Assembly (NCBI GenBank): GCA_964623885.1 | Contig: CAZUVM010000147.1 | Coordinates: forward strand, 1-10,275 | Reading direction: 5' to 3' | Source: CAZUVM01 sp964623885 | GTDB taxonomy: Bacteria; Verrucomicrobiota; Verrucomicrobiia; Limisphaerales; UBA8199 | DNA length: 10,275 nucleotides | In this document: one piece after another, positions 7,046-10,275 of the stretch | Layout of the letters: each line of letters starts with the position of its first letter | How positions within the stretch are numbered: position 1 is the stretch's first letter | Made by a program: the position numbers and the translations under genes | Notes under the pieces: generated by a model | Seen by the model: the letters and a program-made list of their open reading frames with translations, nothing else | Told to the model about the DNA's origin: nothing | The model's database searches: none

Positions 7046-7274
7046 GCGGCGAAGCGTGGCAAACAGGTTCGGGCTTGTAAAGGTCCTTTTGGTTCAGGCT
7101 TCGGAGATGCGTTTTTGATTGTTGCCTTTCGCATTTGTCCGAAGTATTCCGGCTCAATTGCTTTGGCCAAACTGCCACCAAACTGCCACCAAACTGCCTG
7201 GATTGGGGACTTTTGCGTTTGACCCCGCTTACCAAAGAAGGTTAGCTTTCCCATTCCTATAGTGAATTGAATTT
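7046..7274. other. Divergent intergenic region between the lipoprotein and SurA/PpiD-like genes
   Basis: Both flanking genes start outward from here, so their promoters should be inside. Weak elements for the plus-strand gene are TTGACC at 7219-7224 and TATAGT at 7258-7263, but they are not correctly spaced from each other. A three-copy 11-bp repeat occupies 7167-7199. Overlapping minus-strand open frames of 85-99 codons run through it into the lipoprotein gene in other frames and look spurious. Confidence 0.6.
7167..7199. repeat. Three tandem copies of an 11-bp unit
   Basis: The unit CCAAACTGCCA occurs at 7167-7177 and 7178-7188 exactly and at 7189-7199 with one change in the last base. The 11-bp spacing places the copies on one helix face, so it could be a binding site cluster for the divergent promoters, or simple slippage expansion. 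Confidence 0.85.
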
Positions 7275-8951
7275 ATGTTTGGCACGATTCGAAAGCATCA
7301 AAAATGGCTCTGGCTCGCGATTGTGGTCCCGACAATAATTACTTTCGTCTGGGCTTTTGGGCCGGCCGCGCGCGTTAATTCCGGCGCACGCCGGGTAAGC
7401 GGCCTCGGCTCCATCAACGGGCATGCGATTAGCCAAAGCCAATTCGACCAGGCCGGCCGCGAAGCCGAGCTTCATTACTTTATCAACACCGGCCGTTGGC
7501 CACAAGACGACCGGAGTTCCGGCTTCGACCTGGAACGCGAGGCGTATCAATGGTTGCTGCTGGTACAGAAGCAGGAACAGCTTGGAATCCATATCTCAGA
7601 TGACATCGCCGCGGACACGGCTCGCCAATTGGTTCGTCCTTTCGAAAAGATGGGCATTACCTCGCCGGCCATGTTCATTCAGCGCGAGTTACAGCCGCGC
7701 GGCATTCAAATCGACGATTTTGAGCGCTTTATTCACCACTTCATCGGCGTTCGGCAACTCATCGCCACCGTAGGCACCAGCGGGCGTCTGATTACCCCGG
7801 AGGAAGCCCGCGAGCTTTATGAGCGCGATCACCAGGAACTCGCGACCGATGCCCTGTTCTACTCCGCCTCGAATTACCTGGCGGAGGTTCCGGCCCCGGC
7901 ACCGGCAGCCCTTGGCCAGTATTACACGAACATGATGGTCCGGTATGCCGTGCCTGAACGCGTCCAGGTGAACTACGTCCGATTTAACGTGACCAATTAC
8001 CTTTCCCAGGCCGAAAGCGATCTCAAAACGAATCTGAACGAAATGATTGAGGCCAATGTGCAGCGGCTTGGCACAAACCTGACCCAAATCTTTCCCGACG
8101 CGAAAACACCGGAGGCCGCCCGGGCTAAAATCCGCGAGGAGCTGATCCGCAAAACCGCCCTTGGGGAAGCCAATAAAAAGGCTGTCGAGTTCGATAACGT
8201 CGTATTCGCCGCCAATGAGAATAAGGCGCGGCCTGAAAGCTTCGTCGAACTCGCCCGCACCAACGGCTTGACCGTGGAAGTCACGCCTCCATTTGATCGG
8301 GATTCCGGACCAACGAACCTGGACGTTGCGTCCGATTTCACCAGGCGCGCGTTTGACCTCACGGCGGAGGAGCCTTTTAGCCAGGCGATTTTGGGCCGCG
8401 ATGGCGTTTACGTCCTGGGATATTACAAACAACTCCCGCGCGAAATGCCCACGCTCGATCAAATTCATGATCGCGTCGTTGCTGACTACAAACACGATCA
8501 GGCCATGCGCCTGGCGCGACAAGCCGCTACCGGTTTTTACCAAACCCTCACCAATGGCCTGGCCCAGGGCAGCAGCTTCACCAATCTCTGTGCCGTCGCC
8601 AAACTCAAACCGGTTCCCCTGCCGCCATTCTCACTCGCAACGCGAAATTTGCCTGAGCTCGAAGATTTGATTAACCTTAATACCCTGAAGCAGGCGGCTT
8701 TCTCTACGCAACTCGGCAAGGTGAGCGCGCCGAAGGAAACCGCCGAAGGCAGCTTCATCCTCTACGTCAAAGCCAAACTGCCGGTGGATCAGGCGAAAAT
8801 GCAAACCGACATGCCTGGCTATGTTGCCGCTCTGCGGCGCAGCCGCCAGGATGAAGCTTTCCAAGATTGGTTTCGTCGCGAGTGGGAACGCGGCACGCGC
8901 GATTTGCCCATTAATCGCCGACCTCCCGGTAGCCCCGGCGCCGCGTCCTAG
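7275..8951 (+). CDS. Membrane-anchored SurA-N / PpiD-like chaperone lacking a clear parvulin domain
   Basis: A 558-residue protein laid out like PpiD: short basic N-terminus, one membrane segment (about 11-29, LWLAIVVPTIITFVWAF), then a large periplasmic part. Residues 45-165 look like a SurA N-terminal chaperone domain (INGHAISQSQFDQAGREAE..., then a helical LEREAYQWLLLVQKQEQLGI segment), followed by a basic helical connector LITPEEARELYERDHQELATDALFY at 172-196. A long helical region (245-310) and a C-terminal SurA/PpiD-like portion (350-550) follow. The central part does not show the conserved histidines and glycine-rich strands of an active parvulin (PPIC) domain, so it is probably a chaperone without isomerase activity. 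It would assist folding of exported proteins. The ATG gives a sound signal anchor, but the ribosome-binding site is poor. It is separated by 8 bp from the next gene, implying one transcript. Confidence 0.82.
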   Translation: MFGTIRKHQKWLWLAIVVPTIITFVWAFGPAARVNSGARRVSGLGSINGHAISQSQFDQAGREAELHYFINTGRWPQDDRSSGFDLEREAYQWLLLVQKQEQLGIHISDDIAADTARQLVRPFEKMGITSPAMFIQRELQPRGIQIDDFERFIHHFIGVRQLIATVGTSGRLITPEEARELYERDHQELATDALFYSASNYLAEVPAPAPAALGQYYTNMMVRYAVPERVQVNYVRFNVTNYLSQAESDLKTNLNEMIEANVQRLGTNLTQIFPDAKTPEAARAKIREELIRKTALGEANKKAVEFDNVVFAANENKARPESFVELARTNGLTVEVTPPFDRDSGPTNLDVASDFTRRAFDLTAEEPFSQAILGRDGVYVLGYYKQLPREMPTLDQIHDRVVADYKHDQAMRLARQAATGFYQTLTNGLAQGSSFTNLCAVAKLKPVPLPPFSLATRNLPELEDLINLNTLKQAAFSTQLGKVSAPKETAEGSFILYVKAKLPVDQAKMQTDMPGYVAALRRSRQDEAFQDWFRREWERGTRDLPINRRPPGSPGAAS

Positions 8952-8959
8952 AGCTCCGG

Positions 8960-9748
8960 GTGATCAAACTCTCCTCCCCTTCAACCCGGGAGTTTTGGGA
9001 AATCCCAATCCTGTTTGAAGATGCTCAGGTCCTGGCGCTCGACAAACCCGCCGGCCTGCCTGTTTCGCCCGAACCCGACAGTCCCGAACGCCCGAACCTG
9101 CTGAAGCTGTTGCACGAGGGCATCGCGGACGGCAAACCCTGGGCGCGTGAGCATGGCCTCGATTATCTCATGAGCGTCCACCGCTTGGACTCTGAATCCA
9201 GCGGCGTGCTGTTATTTGCCAAGACAAAAGCCGTATTCCACACTCTTGCCAACCTGTTCGGTTCCGAAAAGCCATTGCTCAAATTCATCGCCCTCGTTTG
9301 CGGCGTCCCAACCCAGGAACAGTTCGAGGTCACCGCTAAGCTTTCGGCGCAACCAGCTCAGGCCGGCTTCTTCCGCATCGACCCGCGCCGCGGCAAACGT
9401 GCCGTCACTCGGTTCTCAATTCTGGAAAAGTTTTCCGGCTGGACGTTGCTTGCTTGCGAACCCCTGACGCTGCGTCCCCACCAAATCCGCGCGCATTTGC
9501 GTCAGGCTGGCCTGCCGGTCGTCGGCGATCGTCTATATGGCGGCAAACCGCTGCTCCTTTCCTCCCTCAAGCGCGGCTACCATCTTAAGCCGAATCAAGT
9601 TGAACGCCCCCTGCTGGCCGGCGTCGCCCTTCATTCGGAGCAAATCACGCTCCCTCCTCTGCTCACCAGCGCCCCGCTCACAATCGTTGCCCCCTGGCCC
9701 AAAGACTTCACAGTCGCCCTGAAATACCTCCGCCGCCTTGCCCGGTAG
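8960..9748 (+). CDS. RluA-family RNA pseudouridine synthase
   Basis: This 262-residue cytoplasmic enzyme converts specific uridines in rRNA or tRNA to pseudouridine. Seen: motif ILFEDAQVLALDKPAGLPVSP (17-37), the catalytic motif VHRLDSESSGVLLFAK with catalytic Asp77, and the C-terminal motif LRPHQIRAHLRQAGLPVVGDRLYGG (171-195), all in RluA order. There is no N-terminal S4 RNA-binding domain, as in the short RluA/RluC-like subgroup that includes TruC-type and RluA enzymes. The target base cannot be assigned. The start is GTG, 8 bp after the upstream TAG, with a weak GAG ahead, so it is probably translationally coupled to the SurA/PpiD-like gene. No terminator is recognised after the stop. Confidence 0.94.
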   Translation: MIKLSSPSTREFWEIPILFEDAQVLALDKPAGLPVSPEPDSPERPNLLKLLHEGIADGKPWAREHGLDYLMSVHRLDSESSGVLLFAKTKAVFHTLANLFGSEKPLLKFIALVCGVPTQEQFEVTAKLSAQPAQAGFFRIDPRRGKRAVTRFSILEKFSGWTLLACEPLTLRPHQIRAHLRQAGLPVVGDRLYGGKPLLLSSLKRGYHLKPNQVERPLLAGVALHSEQITLPPLLTSAPLTIVAPWPKDFTVALKYLRRLAR

Positions 9749-9966
9749 GAACGCCGTCCCTTTCTTCCACTTCCGCCCGCTTGTCCACAAACTGCGCCAT
9801 AATGCTGACGGCAATTTCCATTACGCTCCGGCGCTACTGGGTGCGTCAATCAGGTGTGCACCTCAATGGGCTGTTTTCGCGAACTTACAAATGTCAATTA
9901 TTGAGATGTGACCCCGAGTTTTAATGGGTTGAATGCGCGAGTTCGCTCGGGGAAATCTCACCCTGG

Positions 9967-9991
9967 CCCTCGTCTCCCAAGGAGGAGAGGG
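9967..9991. repeat. Imperfect GC-rich hairpin (CCCTC...GAGGG)
   Basis: CCCTCGTCTCC (9967-9977) and GGAGGAGAGGG (9981-9991) pair around a CAA loop with a two-base internal mismatch. It is preceded by CTCACCCTGG. The combination resembles the dispersed CTCACCCT...CTCTCC/GGAGAGG intergenic repeat that I associate with this group of bacteria; this is recollection, not a search result. No U-tract follows, so it is unlikely to be a terminator. Confidence 0.5.
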
Positions 9992-10040
9992 GACCAAGCT
10001 CTGGAAGCGCCTGGAATCAGAGAAAAGCTGTGGACCTGTA

Positions 10041-10069
10041 GCGGGGTAAGAACATTGTTCTGATCCCGC
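10041..10069. repeat. 29-base interrupted palindrome around AGAACATTGTTCT
   Basis: The core AGAACA-T-TGTTCT (10049-10061) is a perfect inverted repeat. The flanks GCGGG (10041-10045) and CCCGC (10065-10069) also pair, with a three-base mismatched step between. It has no T-tract. Size and shape fit a REP-like element or an operator; the GGGGT half resembles the palindrome at 6392-6410. Confidence 0.6.
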
Positions 10070-10090
10070 TCCGGGTGGGGGGGCTAGCCC

Positions 10091-10144
10091 GGAAAAGCCC
10101 GGAAGACCCCGGAATATGTCGGAATAGGCCGGAAAGGAGCGGTA
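10091..10144. repeat. Degenerate 10-bp tandem array, GGAA type
   Basis: GGAA occurs at 10091, 10101, 10111, 10121 and 10131, with GGTA at 10141, each usually preceded by CC or TC. The spacing is exactly 10 bp while the other bases vary. The unit length is not a multiple of three and stops interrupt the frames, so it is not coding. Confidence 0.8.
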
Positions 10145-10156
10145 CGGCCTCGTGGC

Positions 10157-10239
10157 GGAAGCGAACTGAAATTTGGCGAAATTAAGTGCAATTAGGTGAA
10201 GTTAACTGCAACCGACTGCAAGAAGTGAAATTAGGTGAA
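10157..10239. repeat. Degenerate 10-bp tandem array, TGAA/TGCA type
   Basis: GGAA, TGAA, CGAA, TGCA, TGAA, TGCA and TGCA lie at 10157, 10167, 10177, 10187, 10197, 10207 and 10217. After one 9-bp step, TGAA follows at 10226 and 10236. The word AATTAGGTGAAG appears twice (10190 and 10229 regions). The array continues the 10-bp rhythm of the preceding one in a different phase. Confidence 0.75.
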
Positions 10240-10275
10240 GTTTTTGAGGACGGACGTTTAAGTGCGGTGAGCTGG

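Larger units (their letters stand above)
9749..10275. other. Gene-free, repeat-rich region at the right edge
   Basis: The 527 bases after the pseudouridine synthase contain no open frame with coding-like composition on either strand. They carry an imperfect hairpin (9967-9991), a long interrupted palindrome (10041-10069), a ten-base palindrome GGGCTAGCCC at 10081-10090, and two arrays of degenerate 10-bp repeats (10091-10239). From 9749 to 9956 I see nothing definite. A downstream gene may begin beyond the window. Confidence 0.7.

Noticed and set aside
7219..7263. Sigma-70 promoter made of TTGACC and TATAGT
   Set aside because: The two boxes are 33 bases apart, far from the usual 16-18, and neither has a good partner at correct spacing.
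7689..8543. Minus-strand open frame of 284 codons
   Set aside because: Antisense to the SurA/PpiD-like gene, with no motif of its own.
9631..9849. Minus-strand frames after the pseudouridine synthase, including a short one starting MEIAVSIMAQFVDKR
   Set aside because: The first part looks slightly protein-like but it is under 40 codons and runs into the opposite strand of the real gene. A decayed gene remnant is possible but unsupported.
10091..10239. CRISPR array
   Set aside because: Units are 10 bp and degenerate, with no repeat/spacer alternation and no cas genes nearby.

Overview
The window looks like part of a chromosome of a soil-type Gram-negative bacterium, most plausibly Verrucomicrobiota (Pedosphaera / Limisphaerales-like). 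This is inferred from moderate-to-high GC, a lipoprotein with a lipobox, an anchored SurA/PpiD-like periplasmic protein next to an RluA-type pseudouridine synthase, a large family-2 glycoside hydrolase, and abundant short palindromic or low-complexity intergenic repeats. No rRNA, tRNA or taxonomic marker is present, so the assignment is tentative.

Left part (1-6393, minus strand): four tightly packed genes read right to left and probably form one operon. They are a GT-B glycosyltransferase (6393-4939), UDP-galactopyranose mutase Glf (4942-3704, overlapping the previous stop), a GH1-like clan GH-A hydrolase (3670-2468) and a large GH2 hydrolase (2442 to beyond base 1). Glf makes UDP-galactofuranose. 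The simplest reading is a locus that builds a galactofuranose-containing surface glycan and carries two secondary hydrolases that could trim, edit or recycle it. The GH2 gene has an odd 36-residue, Pro/Arg/Lys-rich in-frame insert between its two catalytic glutamates that looks like a captured repeat.

Middle (6394-7274): a 271-base gene-free stretch holds a chain of palindromes and a polypyrimidine tract followed by an inverted polypurine copy. Next come a small minus-strand lipoprotein gene (7045-6665) and a divergent intergenic region with an 11-bp triplet repeat.

Right part (7275-9748, plus strand): a SurA-N/PpiD-like membrane-anchored chaperone without a recognisable parvulin domain is followed 8 bp later by an RluA-family pseudouridine synthase. 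The last 527 bases hold no convincing gene. They contain an imperfect GC-rich hairpin, a long REP-like palindrome and two successive arrays of degenerate 10-bp repeats running almost to the window edge.

The best candidates for something undescribed are the in-frame repeat insert in the GH2 gene, the decamer arrays at the right end, the composite palindrome/polypurine element at 6392-6587, and the Glf-hydrolase operon.
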